The position numbers and the translations under genes were made by a program. 64,000 bases of DNA from Lichenicoccus sp965277665 (lineage in GTDB: Bacteria; Pseudomonadota; Alphaproteobacteria; Acetobacterales; Acetobacteraceae): contig NZ_OZ255835.1 in the NCBI RefSeq assembly GCF_965277665.1, forward strand, positions 2,356,001 to 2,420,000, written 5' to 3'. This document shows positions 25,381 through 35,807 of this stretch, in pieces. The first letter of the stretch is position 1. Each line of letters begins with the position of its first letter. The notes under the pieces are model-generated. The model ran no database searches, was not told where the DNA came from, and was given only the letters and a program-made list of their open reading frames with translations.

Positions 25381-25794
25381 CTAATGCTCGGCGGCCTCGA
25401 CATGGGCGCGGGCGGATTGCAGCCGGTCGAGATACGGCTCCAGCGTGGTGATGTCGGACTTGTCGGCCTCGTCGTAGGCACGTTCCGCCTCAGCCAGCCT
25501 CGCCTCGCCATCGGCGCGCAACAACTCGCCGAGCGGGGTCGCCTCGTCGGCCAGGATCGTGCAGCGCTCGCCGGTGATCTCGGCAAAGCCGCCGGCCACG
25601 AAGAACCGGTCGCTGCTGGTCGCGAAGTTGGGGCCGTCATACAGCGACACCACGCCGCCGCGCAGCAGCACGATCATCGGCGCGTGCTCCTCCATCGCCG
25701 CGAGATCGCCCTCCGAGCCCGGCATCACCACCATCTCGACGGTGCGCGACAGCAGGCGCTGCTCCGGACTGACGATCTCCACCTCGATCCCCAC
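25381..25794 (-). CDS. atpC: F1-ATPase epsilon subunit
   Basis: A 137-residue epsilon subunit of the F1 rotor. The beta-sandwich spans EVEIVSPEQRLLSRTVEMVVMPGSEGDLAAMEEHAPMI (the GE/DGDxxxLxxHAP motif) to about residue 85, followed by a two-helix C-terminal part. The GTG start at 25794 lies 4 bases after the atpD stop, with its ribosome site (AGGAG) inside the atpD end. It is the last gene of atpH-A-G-D-C. Confidence 0.93.
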   Translation of the reverse strand: MGIEVEIVSPEQRLLSRTVEMVVMPGSEGDLAAMEEHAPMIVLLRGGVVSLYDGPNFATSSDRFFVAGGFAEITGERCTILADEATPLGELLRADGEARLAEAERAYDEADKSDITTLEPYLDRLQSARAHVEAAEH

Positions 25795-25798
25795 CGTC

Positions 25799-27274
25799 TC
25801 ACTCCTGCTTTTTCGAGCCTTCGTGCTTGGCCACCGCCTCGTCGATCGAGCCCACCATGTAGAACGCGCTCTCCGGCAGGTGGTCGTACTTGCCGGCGAC
25901 GATCTCCTTGAACGAGCGCACGGTGTCCTCGATCGAGACCAGCTTGCCGGGCGAGCCGGTGAACACCTCGGCGACATGGAACGGCTGGCTCAGGAAGCGC
26001 TGGATGCGCCGCGCGCGGGCCACGGTCTGCTTGTCCTCCTCGGACAGCTCGTCCATGCCCAGGATGGCGATGATGTCCTGCAGCGACTTGTAGGTCTGCA
26101 GGATGCGCTGCACGTCGCGGGCCACCTGGTAGTGCTCGTCGCCCACGATCTTCGGGTCGAGCGAGCGCGAAGTGCTGTCCAGCGGATCGACCGCCGGATA
26201 GATGCCGAGCTCCGCGATCGAGCGGTTCAGCACCGTGGTCGCGTCGAGATGCGCGAACGAGGTCGCCGGCGCCGGATCGGTGAGGTCGTCGGCCGGCACG
26301 TAGATCGCCTGCACCGACGTAATGGAACCCTTCTTGGTCGAGGTGATGCGCTCCTGCAGCGCGCCCATGTCGGTGGCCAGCGTCGGCTGGTAGCCGACCG
26401 CCGACGGGATGCGGCCGAGCAGCGCCGACACCTCGGAGCCGGCCTGGGTAAATCGGAAGATGTTGTCCACGAAGAACAGGACGTCCTGGCCTTCCTCGTC
26501 GCGGAAATACTCCGCCACCGTCAGGCCGGAGAGCGCCACGCGCATGCGCGCACCGGGCGGCTCGTTCATCTGGCCATAGACCAGCGCCACCTTGGAGCCC
26601 TCGGTGTCATGCTCGTTGAGCTTGATGACGCCGGCATCCTTCATCTCGAAATAGAGGTCGTTGCCCTCGCGGGTGCGCTCGCCGACGCCGGCGAACACCG
26701 ACACGCCGCCATGCGCCTTGGCGATGTTGTTGATCAGCTCCTGGATCAGCACCGTCTTGCCGACGCCGGCGCCGCCGAACAGGCCGACCTTGCCGCCCTT
26801 CAGGTACGGGCACAGCAGGTCGACCACCTTGATGCCGGTGACCAGGATCTCGGCCGACGCCGCCTGGTCCTCGAAGGACGGCGCGTCACGATGGATCGGA
26901 TTGTACGCCGCCGCCGTCACCGGGCCGCGCTCGTCGATCGGCTCGCCGATCACGTTGAGGATGCGGCCGAGCGTGCCCGGCCCGACCGGCATCATGATCG
27001 GCGATCCGGTATCCGTCACCTCGGTGCCGCGCACCAGCCCGTCGGTGCTGTCCATGGCAATGGCGCGCACCTCGCGGTCGCCGATCTCCTGGGCCACTTC
27101 CAGCACCAGGGTCAGGTCGCCCACCCGGCAGGTCAGCGCGTTGAGGATGTACGGCAGATCGCCGGTGAACTGCACGTCCACCACGGCGCCGCGCACCTGG
27201 GTGACGCGGCCGACGATATTGCCGCCGCCCGGCTTGTTCTGGCTCTGGGCTGGAGCCTCGGTGGTCATCGACAT
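25799..27274 (-). CDS. atpD: F1-ATPase beta subunit
   Basis: Catalytic subunit of ATP synthase, 491 residues. GRVTQVRGAVVDVQF begins the barrel; the P-loop GGAGVGKTV lies near residue 164, GERTREGNDLY follows, Walker B is DVLFFVDNIFRF, and the late ALLGRIPSAVGYQPTLATDMG and EDKQTVARARRIQRFLSQPF (DELSEEDK) motifs are intact. ATG codons at 27274 and 27268 are both possible. The gap to atpG is 121 bases and contains a hairpin repeat, unusual inside this operon. Confidence 0.98.
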   Translation of the reverse strand: MSMTTEAPAQSQNKPGGGNIVGRVTQVRGAVVDVQFTGDLPYILNALTCRVGDLTLVLEVAQEIGDREVRAIAMDSTDGLVRGTEVTDTGSPIMMPVGPGTLGRILNVIGEPIDERGPVTAAAYNPIHRDAPSFEDQAASAEILVTGIKVVDLLCPYLKGGKVGLFGGAGVGKTVLIQELINNIAKAHGGVSVFAGVGERTREGNDLYFEMKDAGVIKLNEHDTEGSKVALVYGQMNEPPGARMRVALSGLTVAEYFRDEEGQDVLFFVDNIFRFTQAGSEVSALLGRIPSAVGYQPTLATDMGALQERITSTKKGSITSVQAIYVPADDLTDPAPATSFAHLDATTVLNRSIAELGIYPAVDPLDSTSRSLDPKIVGDEHYQVARDVQRILQTYKSLQDIIAILGMDELSEEDKQTVARARRIQRFLSQPFHVAEVFTGSPGKLVSIEDTVRSFKEIVAGKYDHLPESAFYMVGSIDEAVAKHEGSKKQE

Positions 27275-27302
27275 TCAATCAGCTCCTGCGGCGGAAGAAG
27301 AA

Positions 27303-27395
27303 AGTTAAGGCCAGGGCGCTGCCCTGGACCCGCTCAAGGCGGAGCCTTGAGGATCCATTCATGGAAAGTAGTCCAGGGGCAGCTCCCCGATCTCA
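27303..27395. repeat. Triloop hairpin repeat within the atp operon
   Basis: Between atpG and atpD lie CCAGGGC-GCT-GCCCTGG, CTCAAGGC-GGA-GCCTTGAG and an imperfect GGGG-CAG-CTCCCC-like repeat near 27376, hairpins with the same GCT and GGA triloops as the element in higBA (16234-16420). The phrase GGCCAGGG...CCCTGGACCC is shared. I see no terminal inverted repeat here, so it may be a truncated relative. It ends directly at the atpG stop. It may influence mRNA processing or the atpG/atpD ratio. Confidence 0.65.
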
Positions 27396-28295
27396 TCAGA
27401 CGGCATCCGCGCCGGAGATGATCTCGATGAGTTCGCGGGTGATGTTGGCCTGGCGGGTGCGGTTGTAGGTGAGCGTCAGGCGGTCGATGGCCTTGCCGGC
27501 GTTGCGGGTCGCACTGTCCATCGCGGTCATCCTGGCCCCCTGCTCGCCGGCCGCACTCTCCAGCATCGCCCAGTAAATCTGCACCTGCAGGTTGCGCGGC
27601 AGCAGCCGGGCCAGGATGGTCTCCTCGTCCGGCTCGAACTCGTAGGTCGCACCCCCCCGGTTCTCGCCCAGGTCGTCGCCGCGCTCGTTGTCGTTCGACG
27701 GCAAGGACAGCGGGATCAGCTGCAGCTCGGTCGGCGTCTGCGACATCACGTTGTTGAAGCGGTTGTAGAGCAGCGTGCAGACGTCGAACTCACCCTTCGC
27801 CAGCATGCCCGCGATGCGCTCGCCGAGCGCGTGCGCGGCGCTGAAGGCCACGTCCTTGCCGCCGGAGCCGGGCACGCGGTCGATCACCTGCCCGGAGAAC
27901 TCGCGGGCCAGGTAGTCCGCACCCTTGCGCCCGACCGGCAGGATCTTGACGGTCTTGCCCTCTCCTTCGAGCCGGCGCGCCAGGTTGCGCGTGGCGCGGC
28001 CGAGATTGGCGTTGAAGCCGCCGGCGAGGCCACGGTCCGAGGTGACAGGCACCAGCAGATGCACCTGGTCCTGCCCGGTGCCGGCCAGCAGCGGCGGCGC
28101 GCCCTCGCGTCCGATGACGTTGCGCGCGAGTGCGGCCAGCATGCGCTGCATCGCCTCCGCATACGGCCGCGCCGCCTCGGCACGCGCCTGGGCCCGGCGC
28201 AGCTTCGACGCCGCCACCATCTTCATCGCCGAGGTGATCTTGCGCGTCGACTTGACGCTGGTGATCCGCCCGCGCAGCTCCTTCAGGGAGGCCAT
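27396..28295 (-). CDS. atpG: F1-ATPase gamma subunit
   Basis: Central stalk subunit, 299 residues. The N-terminal coiled helix is intact (MASLKELRGRITSVKSTRKITSAMKMVAASKLRRAQ... pattern), the middle carries VPVTSDRGLAGGFNANL, and the C-terminal helix ends with SATRNAGKAIDRLTLTYNRTRQANITRELIEIISGA-type sequence. Length is normal. It lies 3 bases after atpA. The stop abuts a hairpin repeat. Confidence 0.97.
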   Translation of the reverse strand: MASLKELRGRITSVKSTRKITSAMKMVAASKLRRAQARAEAARPYAEAMQRMLAALARNVIGREGAPPLLAGTGQDQVHLLVPVTSDRGLAGGFNANLGRATRNLARRLEGEGKTVKILPVGRKGADYLAREFSGQVIDRVPGSGGKDVAFSAAHALGERIAGMLAKGEFDVCTLLYNRFNNVMSQTPTELQLIPLSLPSNDNERGDDLGENRGGATYEFEPDEETILARLLPRNLQVQIYWAMLESAAGEQGARMTAMDSATRNAGKAIDRLTLTYNRTRQANITRELIEIISGADAV

Positions 28296-28298
28296 GCG

Positions 28299-29839
<1,541 letters not shown>

Positions 29840-29840
<1 letters not shown>

Positions 29841-30469
29841 CACGCAGCTCCCTTCATGGCGTAGTGCAGGCGGGCGAGGCGTGCCTTCAGGCTGGCATCG
29901 TACAGGCGCGCGCCGATGCGCACGACGAGGCCGCCCAGCAGCGCCGCGTCCACGCTCTCATGGATATCGACGCGGCCGTAGCCGGCCTCGGCGAGACGCG
30001 CGCGCAGCTGGGTGCGCTGCAGGTCGGTGAGCGCATGCGCGCTGGCCACAGCTGCCACGGTGACGCCGCGGCGGCTCGCGACCTGGGACGCAAATTCGGT
30101 CAGGATCGCGCGCAGCGCCGGCAGCCGGCGGTTGTTGGCGATCACGCCGACGAAATGCTGCACCGTGGCGCCGAAGCCCTGCTCGTGGAGCACCGCCAGC
30201 GCCGCGTCGCGCGACTGGGCAGCGTCCAGGACCGGGCTGGCGAGCAGGCTGCGCAGAACACCGCTCTGGTCGATCAGACGGACCAGAGAGGCCGCCTGGT
30301 CGATCACCGCGTCGAGGCTGTGCTGCTCCTCGGCATACTCGTAGAGCGCGCGGGCGTAGCGTCCGGGCATGCCACCGGGCTGGCCGGGCACGCCACCAGG
30401 CTGGCCGCCGGCTTGGCCTGCCGGCACGGCACGTGTCGCGGCACCTTGTGGCACGTTCGGCGTTCCCAT
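29840..30469 (-). CDS. atpH: F1-ATPase delta subunit with a Gly/Pro/Gln-rich N-terminal extension
   Basis: Peripheral stalk subunit joining F1 to Fo. The family domain starts at about residue 36 (GRYARALYEYAEEQHSLDAV) and ends with DESVDAALLGGLVVRIGARLYDASLKARL-like sequence. The first 35 residues are an unusual low-complexity extension with two GQPGG-x-P units from a 21-base tandem repeat. An internal start at MPGRYAR (near 30366) would give the normal 175-180 residues, so the extension may be untranslated. First gene of atpH-A-G-D-C; Fo genes are not nearby, as usual in Rhodospirillales. Confidence 0.9.
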
Positions 30470-30523
30470 CTACTGCGTTGTTTTTCGGCGGTGGACTGCC
30501 GTCCCTGGAGCGGCGCGTCTAGC

Positions 30524-31255
30524 ATGGGGGGCCTATCCACGCAACCAACCGAGCCTCCGTACGAGGCAGGCGGACCGGCCTCGCTGCTGCTCACGCTGAG
30601 CCTGTCCGAGCCGGCGCAGACGACCTTCCAGGCGCTCCGCTGCCGGCACTTCCCGGCCGACCGCAACCAGGTGCCGGCGCATGTCTCGCTGTTCCACACC
30701 CTGCCCGGCGCCGAACGCGAGGCCATCGTGCGGACGCTGGCGGCACTCGACGCCGAACGTCCGGCGATCCTCGTCGAAGCGCCGCGCTCGCTGGGGGCCG
30801 GGGTCGCCTTTCCGCTGGCGTCGCCGGCGCTGCACGCCCTGCGCGCGCGGCTGGCGGCAGGCTGGGCGCCGTGGCTGTCCCGCCAGGACCGGCAGGGCTA
30901 CCGCCCGCACGTGACGGTGCAGAACAAGGTCAGCCGGGAGGCGGCGGCCGCCACCCTCGCCCGGCTGGAGAGCGGCTTCGTTGCGTGGCAGACCGAGGGG
31001 GTGGCCTTGCGGCTGTGGCGGTATCACGGCGGCCCCTGGGAGCCCCTCGAGCAGATCCCGCTTGGAGCCTGTTTGAAAACGCCTGCTGCTGGCGATCCGA
31101 CGCGGCTTTCCTCCGCTCCGCTGCTCACGGCCCAAACGGCCGCTGCGCTGCGGTGCTCGGAAAGTCACGCCGGGCGCGGTCCTGCGGACCGCTCTCATCC
31201 AGCAGCAGGCGTTTTGAAACAGGCTTCGAGCCGATGTTCGAAGGAGCCGGGTTGA
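30524..31255 (+). CDS. 2'-5' RNA ligase/2H phosphoesterase-family protein with a repeat-encoded tail
   Basis: A 243-residue frame. Residues 18-178 form a 2H domain with both signature motifs: H53-V-S55 in VPAHVSLFHTL and H129-V-T131 in YRPHVTVQNK. The natural family end is at WEPLEQIPLG (about residue 180). The last 63 residues are read from a 160-base inverted-repeat element (31066-31226), are Ala/Ser/Arg-rich and match nothing in the family. Such enzymes act on 2'-5' linked or cyclic-phosphate RNA ends; the true substrate is unknown. The gene diverges from atpH. Confidence 0.8.
   Translation: MGGLSTQPTEPPYEAGGPASLLLTLSLSEPAQTTFQALRCRHFPADRNQVPAHVSLFHTLPGAEREAIVRTLAALDAERPAILVEAPRSLGAGVAFPLASPALHALRARLAAGWAPWLSRQDRQGYRPHVTVQNKVSREAAAATLARLESGFVAWQTEGVALRLWRYHGGPWEPLEQIPLGACLKTPAAGDPTRLSSAPLLTAQTAAALRCSESHAGRGPADRSHPAAGVLKQASSRCSKEPG
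31066..31226 (+). repeat. Stop-linked inverted-repeat element, copy 1
   Basis: About 160 bases bounded by a nearly perfect 27-base inverted repeat: AGCCTGTTTGAAAACGCCTG... on the left and ...CAGGCGTTTTGAAACAGGCTT on the right. The core reads GGCGATCCGACGCGGCTTTC, then GCTGCTCACGGCC, AACGGCCGCTGCGCT, GGTGCTCGGAAAGTCACGCCGG. The core recurs at 49170-49327, 53577-53731 and 63322-63382. Here it lies at the 3' end of the 2H gene and supplies its stop and last 60 codons. No protein of its own. Confidence 0.85.
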
Positions 31256-31307
31256 GCCGCTGGCCGCGGTCGGGCAAGTTACCGGCTCACTGCCGACTGG
31301 ACAGACG

Positions 31308-31961
31308 ATGACGACTACCGCGATCCGCCTGCCCGGCCCGGCTGTCCTCGTCCGGGGCCTCGTCGTGCTGGGTGCCCTGGCGATGGCGCGGGCGCCCGCC
31401 CTGGCCGAGGCGCCGGCGCCGGCGAGCAGCGATCCGGGGCGGGTCGAGAGCGGCAGCTACGCGATCGAGCCGAACCACACCCAGGTACTGTTCAGCGTCT
31501 CGCATATGGGGTTCTCCACCTTCCACGGCCAGTTCATCCAGGCCTCCGGCAGCCTGAGCCTGGACGCGAAGGCGCCGGCGAGCAGCAGCTTCGAGATCCA
31601 CGTGCCGGTGAAATCCGTGCTGACCAGCAGCGCCAAACTGACCGACGAGCTGAAGGGCGATGCCTGGCTCGACGCGAAGGCCGACCCGGACATCGTGTTC
31701 AAGTCGACCAGGGTGACTCCGCTCGGCCATGGCGCGGCCTCGGTGGCGGGCGACCTGACCTTGCATGGCGAGACCCATCCGGTGACGCTGCATGCAAAGC
31801 TGGTCGGCGCCGGGGTCAACCCGCTCGACAAGAAATACACGGTCGGCTTCGACCTCACCGGCACGCTGCGCCGCAGCGAGTTCGGGGTGAAGACCTACGT
31901 GCCGCTGATCGGGGATGCGGTGACGCTCACGGTGTCGGGGGTGTTCGAGAGGCAGGGGTGA
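31308..31961 (+). CDS. YceI-family periplasmic protein
   Basis: A 217-residue lipocalin-like protein. Residues 1-34 are a Sec signal peptide (LVLRG-type hydrophobic stretch, cut near ALAEA). The mature part has the YceI signatures YAIEPNHTQVLFSVSHMGFSTFHGQF, FEIHVPVKSVLTSSAKLTDELKGDAWLDAKADPDIVFKSTRV-type sequence and LHGETHPVTLHAKLVG. Members bind isoprenoid-like or amphiphilic molecules in the periplasm. It follows the 2H gene on the same strand 52 bases downstream, but with no obvious functional link. Confidence 0.93.
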   Translation: MTTTAIRLPGPAVLVRGLVVLGALAMARAPALAEAPAPASSDPGRVESGSYAIEPNHTQVLFSVSHMGFSTFHGQFIQASGSLSLDAKAPASSSFEIHVPVKSVLTSSAKLTDELKGDAWLDAKADPDIVFKSTRVTPLGHGAASVAGDLTLHGETHPVTLHAKLVGAGVNPLDKKYTVGFDLTGTLRRSEFGVKTYVPLIGDAVTLTVSGVFERQG

Positions 31962-32102
31962 CCCTTGCCATCGTGCGATGAGGATGTTCGCGTTCGGTAG
32001 AACGGACCGTCACCTAGGCGCGGTCTGGCGTCGCAGGGCCTTGGCCGCTGGCTTGCATCGCCTTAAGGAACTCCTGCACTAGCTGAACGAAGGATCACGA
32101 GA

Positions 32103-33347
32103 GTGACTCAGCCGGCCCGATACAAAGCGATCGACCGTTGTCGGATTGGAGGCGGCGAGACGCTGGTGAGTGTCCTCGACCTGGGCAAGCAGGCCTTGAC
32201 CGGCGTGTTTCCAAAGTCGCCCGGGACGGAGATCACGACAGGCCCGCTGCGCCTCGTCTGGTGTCCCCAGTCCGGACTGCTGCAGCTGTCGCACTCGTAT
32301 GACCTTGGCGAGATGTACGGCGACAATTACGGCTACCGCTCCGGCCTCAACCGCAGCATGGTCGATCATCTGACGCAGAAGATCCATGAGCTGGAGCGGA
32401 CGGTCCAGCTTGCGCCGGGCGACACGGTGCTGGATATCGGCTCCAACGACGCAACCTCGCTGAAGGCGTACCAGACGCCCTCCCTGCATCGGATCGGGAT
32501 CGATCCGACCGGCAGCAAGTTCCGTCAGTATTATCCCGATGACATCACGCTGGTGCCCGACTTCTTCTCGGCGGCGGCGTACCGGGCCAGCCGCGCAGCT
32601 CCGGCGAAAATCATCACGTCGATTGCGATGTTCTACGACCTGGAGGATCCGATCGCCTTTGCTCGCGAGATCGAGGCGGCCCTGGCTCCCGGCGGGGTCT
32701 GGCACTTCGAACAGAGCTACATGCCGTCGATGCTTCGCCTGACCTCCTACGATACTGTCTGCCACGAACATCTCGAATACTACTCGCTCGGGGTCGTGCA
32801 GAAGATCCTGGCAGCCGCCGGCATGCGCGCGATCGACGTCAAGATGAACAATGTGAATGGCGGCAGCTTCGCGGTAACGGCAGTGCGCGAGGCGGACACC
32901 TCCCGCCCGGTGCAGACCGTGGTGCCTTGGCTGTCGGACCAGGAAGACCGCATGGGTCTGGCGACGCCGAAGCCCTACCGGGACTTCGAGGACCGGGTCT
33001 ATCGCCACCGGGCCGACCTTCGGCGCCTGCTTGAAGCGCTTGCTGCAGACGGCAAGAAGGTTGTGGGCTACGGCGCCTCCACGAAGGGCAACGTCATCCT
33101 GCAATTCTGCGGCATCGGCCCTGACCTGGTTTCGTGCATCGCCGAGGTCAACGAGGAGAAGTTCGGCGCTTTCACCCCGGGTTCCGACATCCCGATCGTC
33201 TCCGAGGCCGAAGCCCGCGCCATGCAGCCGGATTACTTTCTGGTTCTGCCGTGGCACTTCAGGGACGGGATCGTCCGTCGCGAAGCCGAGTTCCTGGCTC
33301 GCGGCGGGCGGATGATCTTTCCATTCCCCGAGATCGAGATCGTCTGA
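32103..33347 (+). CDS. C-methyltransferase of the NDP-sugar type (Methyltransf_13/11/14)
   Basis: A 414-residue three-part enzyme as in the NDP-hexose C-methyltransferases (TylC3/NovU type). The N-terminal zinc-binding module has C13 and the VWCPQSGLLQLSH segment; the SAM core has DTVLDIGSNDATSLKAY near residue 106 and EHLEYYSLGVVQKIL; the C-terminal domain carries KKVVGYGASTKGNVILQF (near 320) and PDYFLVLPWHF. The start is GTG at 32103 after an AAGGA site. It opens a glycan-modification island and probably adds a branch methyl to a nucleotide sugar. Confidence 0.85.
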   Translation: MTQPARYKAIDRCRIGGGETLVSVLDLGKQALTGVFPKSPGTEITTGPLRLVWCPQSGLLQLSHSYDLGEMYGDNYGYRSGLNRSMVDHLTQKIHELERTVQLAPGDTVLDIGSNDATSLKAYQTPSLHRIGIDPTGSKFRQYYPDDITLVPDFFSAAAYRASRAAPAKIITSIAMFYDLEDPIAFAREIEAALAPGGVWHFEQSYMPSMLRLTSYDTVCHEHLEYYSLGVVQKILAAAGMRAIDVKMNNVNGGSFAVTAVREADTSRPVQTVVPWLSDQEDRMGLATPKPYRDFEDRVYRHRADLRRLLEALAADGKKVVGYGASTKGNVILQFCGIGPDLVSCIAEVNEEKFGAFTPGSDIPIVSEAEARAMQPDYFLVLPWHFRDGIVRREAEFLARGGRMIFPFPEIEIV

Positions 33348-33392
33348 AGAACATCCCCCACTTGAAGCACGCTGCTCTCGGAACCGATCTGC

Positions 33393-35807
33393 ATGACGTT
33401 TGTCTCCTACGCCCAGAACTTCGAGGACGTGCTGCTGCACCGCGTGTTCGGTGGTCAAGAGACCGGCTTCTATGTTGACGTAGGCGCCTATGACCCCGTT
33501 GATGGCTCTGTTACCAAAGCGTTCTATGACAAGGGCTGGACTGGGATCAATGTCGAGCCCGGCTCAGTCTTTGTCGAACTCGCGGCAGCGCGCCCGGGTG
33601 ATGTGAACTTGTGCATGGCGATCATCGACCGTCCGGGTGAGGTTGCTTTCTGCGAGGATGAGGCTGATCGCGGCACGTCGCGGGTCGTCATGAACGAGAG
33701 CGGCGACTCTGCTGCGCGGATGGTGCCGTGCGACACGCTGCAAGCCATTGTGGACGCGCATTCCCACGGTCGCCCGGTAGATTTCGTCAAGGTGGACGCC
33801 GAGGGTGCGGAAAGCCTAATTGTGCACTCAACCGATTGGCGCCGTCTGCGTCCGCGCGTGCTAGTGCTGGAGGCGACGCGGCCTTGGAGCAGCATGCTCG
33901 CCAACCAAGATTGGGAACCAGTCCTACTGCAGCAAGGCTACATCCGCGCCTACTTCGACGGTATCAACTGCTTCTACATCCCGGAAGAAGAAGCGCCAGC
34001 ACTGCTGCGACATTTTGAGGTGCCGGTGAACGTTCTGGACCGCGCCGAGCGCTACGGAAATGAAGCCGCGCGAAGCGAGCTGCTTGCGCGGCAATCCGAG
34101 GCCGCGAGGCTTGCCGCCGAGCGGGACACGCTACGTGCAACGCTGGATGACCGACACATCGAGGTAGAGCGCCTTATCGCCGAGCAGGGGAGACTGCAGG
34201 CAGCGTTCGACGACGGGCAGGCTGAACTGGCACGATTGACTGTCTCACAAGCTGCCGAGCGGGAGAGACTGCGCGCGACGCTTGACGACCGGCAGGCTGA
34301 ACTGGCCCGAATGATGGTGTTGTGCGATTTCGAAAGAGCCGCAGCTGCCCGTCTGACCGCAGAGCGCGGCGCCTTACAGGCCGCGCTGCAAAGCCAGCAG
34401 GCCGAGGCTGCCCGTCTGGCCGTAGAACGCGACACCCTCCTGGCCGCGCTGCAAAGCCAGCAGGCGGAGGCGGACCGACTGGCCCTGGAACGGGACGCGG
34501 TGCGGCCGGCGTTGGAGGCAAACGCCCCCGAGGCGGTGGAGACTCCCGACGAACGCATCGCGCCACCGTCAGAGGCCGCGGGAGCGCCACAGCTCCGCCG
34601 CCGCAGGCGGCGATTTCCCCGCCTCGCCGCCAAGGCCGCCTACAAGCTGGTGCGCCCTGTTGTCCGCCCGACCGCTTGGCGCCTGCGGACATTCATGACG
34701 GGCGACCTCGTTGGACTGCTCGGGCGCTTGGACCATAGTGTCGAGGCGCTAGCTAGAGCACCGACGCATGGCCAGACCGTGATCGCAGCGGAGATCATTC
34801 AGCCAAGCGTGATCCAGATCAGGGACGACGGCGCCGCTGCTGAGATGCGACGGCTCGCCGTCGAGATGGAGCGCACGCTGCTGACGCTGGCACTGGAAAG
34901 GGTGCCGGAGCCATGGCGCCTAGGGCCGCCCGACGAAGCCGCCCTGCCAGAACCGACACGAGTAGCTCTGCTTCTGCCCCATAACCGTATGATGGATGTC
35001 GCTTTCCGACCCGGAGACCTGTCCGTCGCGGCCGTACTCGCGGCATCCGGCGGTGACTGGGAGCCGCATGTGCGGAGCTACCTGGAGAGCACTGTGCAGT
35101 CGGACTGGGTGTGCCTGGACATCGGCGCCAACCTTGGTGCGCACACGCTATCGTTGGCTGTACTGGCGCAGGACGGCCAGGTCGTGGCTTTCGAGGCGGA
35201 CGCCGGCAACTTCGCGCTGCTGTCGAGTAACGTCGCCGCGCTCACGGCCCCGCGCGCGCCAATCGCGCCGGTCAATCTGGCGCTGTGGGACCGGCCGGCC
35301 ACGCTGGTGTTCGGAGGTGCTGACGAACTCGCCGGTTGCTCGTTCGTATCCGAAGATCTCGATAGCGAGACGGTCGAACACCATCTGCGCACTGTCGTCG
35401 ATGCCGCGGCGATCGGTGGCATTGACCTGCATATCCGCAGCGGCAGCGTAGCCGCGTTGCCTCTGGACGCCTGGGCCGAAGCGCATGGTCTGCCGCGCCT
35501 GGACCTGATCAAACTGGATGTCGAGGGCGCCGAGGCGCGAGTGATTCGGGGCGCTGACGCGACCCTTCGCCGATTCCGTCCGATCCTGCTGGTTGAATAC
35601 AATCCTTCCTGCGCGGCCGCGTATTTCGGCCAGCCGCCGGAGGCTCTGTATGAGGAACTGGCAGCACGCTTCGCCGCCATCCATACGCTGGAGCCGGACG
35701 GCACGCTTACCGCAGTCCCCAACTGGACGACTCTGCAAACCCGACTTGCCGCGGGCAAGGGGTGGGAGGATCTCGTCTGCCTGTCCGCGCCGTCGGTAGC
35801 CAACTAA
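33393..35807 (+). CDS. Double FkbM-methyltransferase protein joined by a coiled coil
   Basis: An 804-residue protein with two FkbM-family SAM methyltransferase domains. Domain 1 (residues 1-205) has FYVDVGAYDPVDGSVTKAFY, VDFVKVDAEGAESLIV and LVLEATRP. Residues about 218-376 are a heptad-rich coiled coil built from repeats (ARLAAERDTLRATLDDR, ALQSQQAEAxRLAxERD). A basic stretch (RRRRRR near 392) follows. Domain 2 (about 510-800) has WVCLDIGANLGAHTLSLAV, VVAFEADAGNF, LDLIKLDVEGAEARVIRGA and ILLVEYNPSC. FkbM enzymes O-methylate sugars or polyketides; the two domains suggest two positions on one glycan, or a large scaffold. Duplication inside the coil is evident. Confidence 0.85.
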   Translation: MTFVSYAQNFEDVLLHRVFGGQETGFYVDVGAYDPVDGSVTKAFYDKGWTGINVEPGSVFVELAAARPGDVNLCMAIIDRPGEVAFCEDEADRGTSRVVMNESGDSAARMVPCDTLQAIVDAHSHGRPVDFVKVDAEGAESLIVHSTDWRRLRPRVLVLEATRPWSSMLANQDWEPVLLQQGYIRAYFDGINCFYIPEEEAPALLRHFEVPVNVLDRAERYGNEAARSELLARQSEAARLAAERDTLRATLDDRHIEVERLIAEQGRLQAAFDDGQAELARLTVSQAAERERLRATLDDRQAELARMMVLCDFERAAAARLTAERGALQAALQSQQAEAARLAVERDTLLAALQSQQAEADRLALERDAVRPALEANAPEAVETPDERIAPPSEAAGAPQLRRRRRRFPRLAAKAAYKLVRPVVRPTAWRLRTFMTGDLVGLLGRLDHSVEALARAPTHGQTVIAAEIIQPSVIQIRDDGAAAEMRRLAVEMERTLLTLALERVPEPWRLGPPDEAALPEPTRVALLLPHNRMMDVAFRPGDLSVAAVLAASGGDWEPHVRSYLESTVQSDWVCLDIGANLGAHTLSLAVLAQDGQVVAFEADAGNFALLSSNVAALTAPRAPIAPVNLALWDRPATLVFGGADELAGCSFVSEDLDSETVEHHLRTVVDAAAIGGIDLHIRSGSVAALPLDAWAEAHGLPRLDLIKLDVEGAEARVIRGADATLRRFRPILLVEYNPSCAAAYFGQPPEALYEELAARFAAIHTLEPDGTLTAVPNWTTLQTRLAAGKGWEDLVCLSAPSVAN

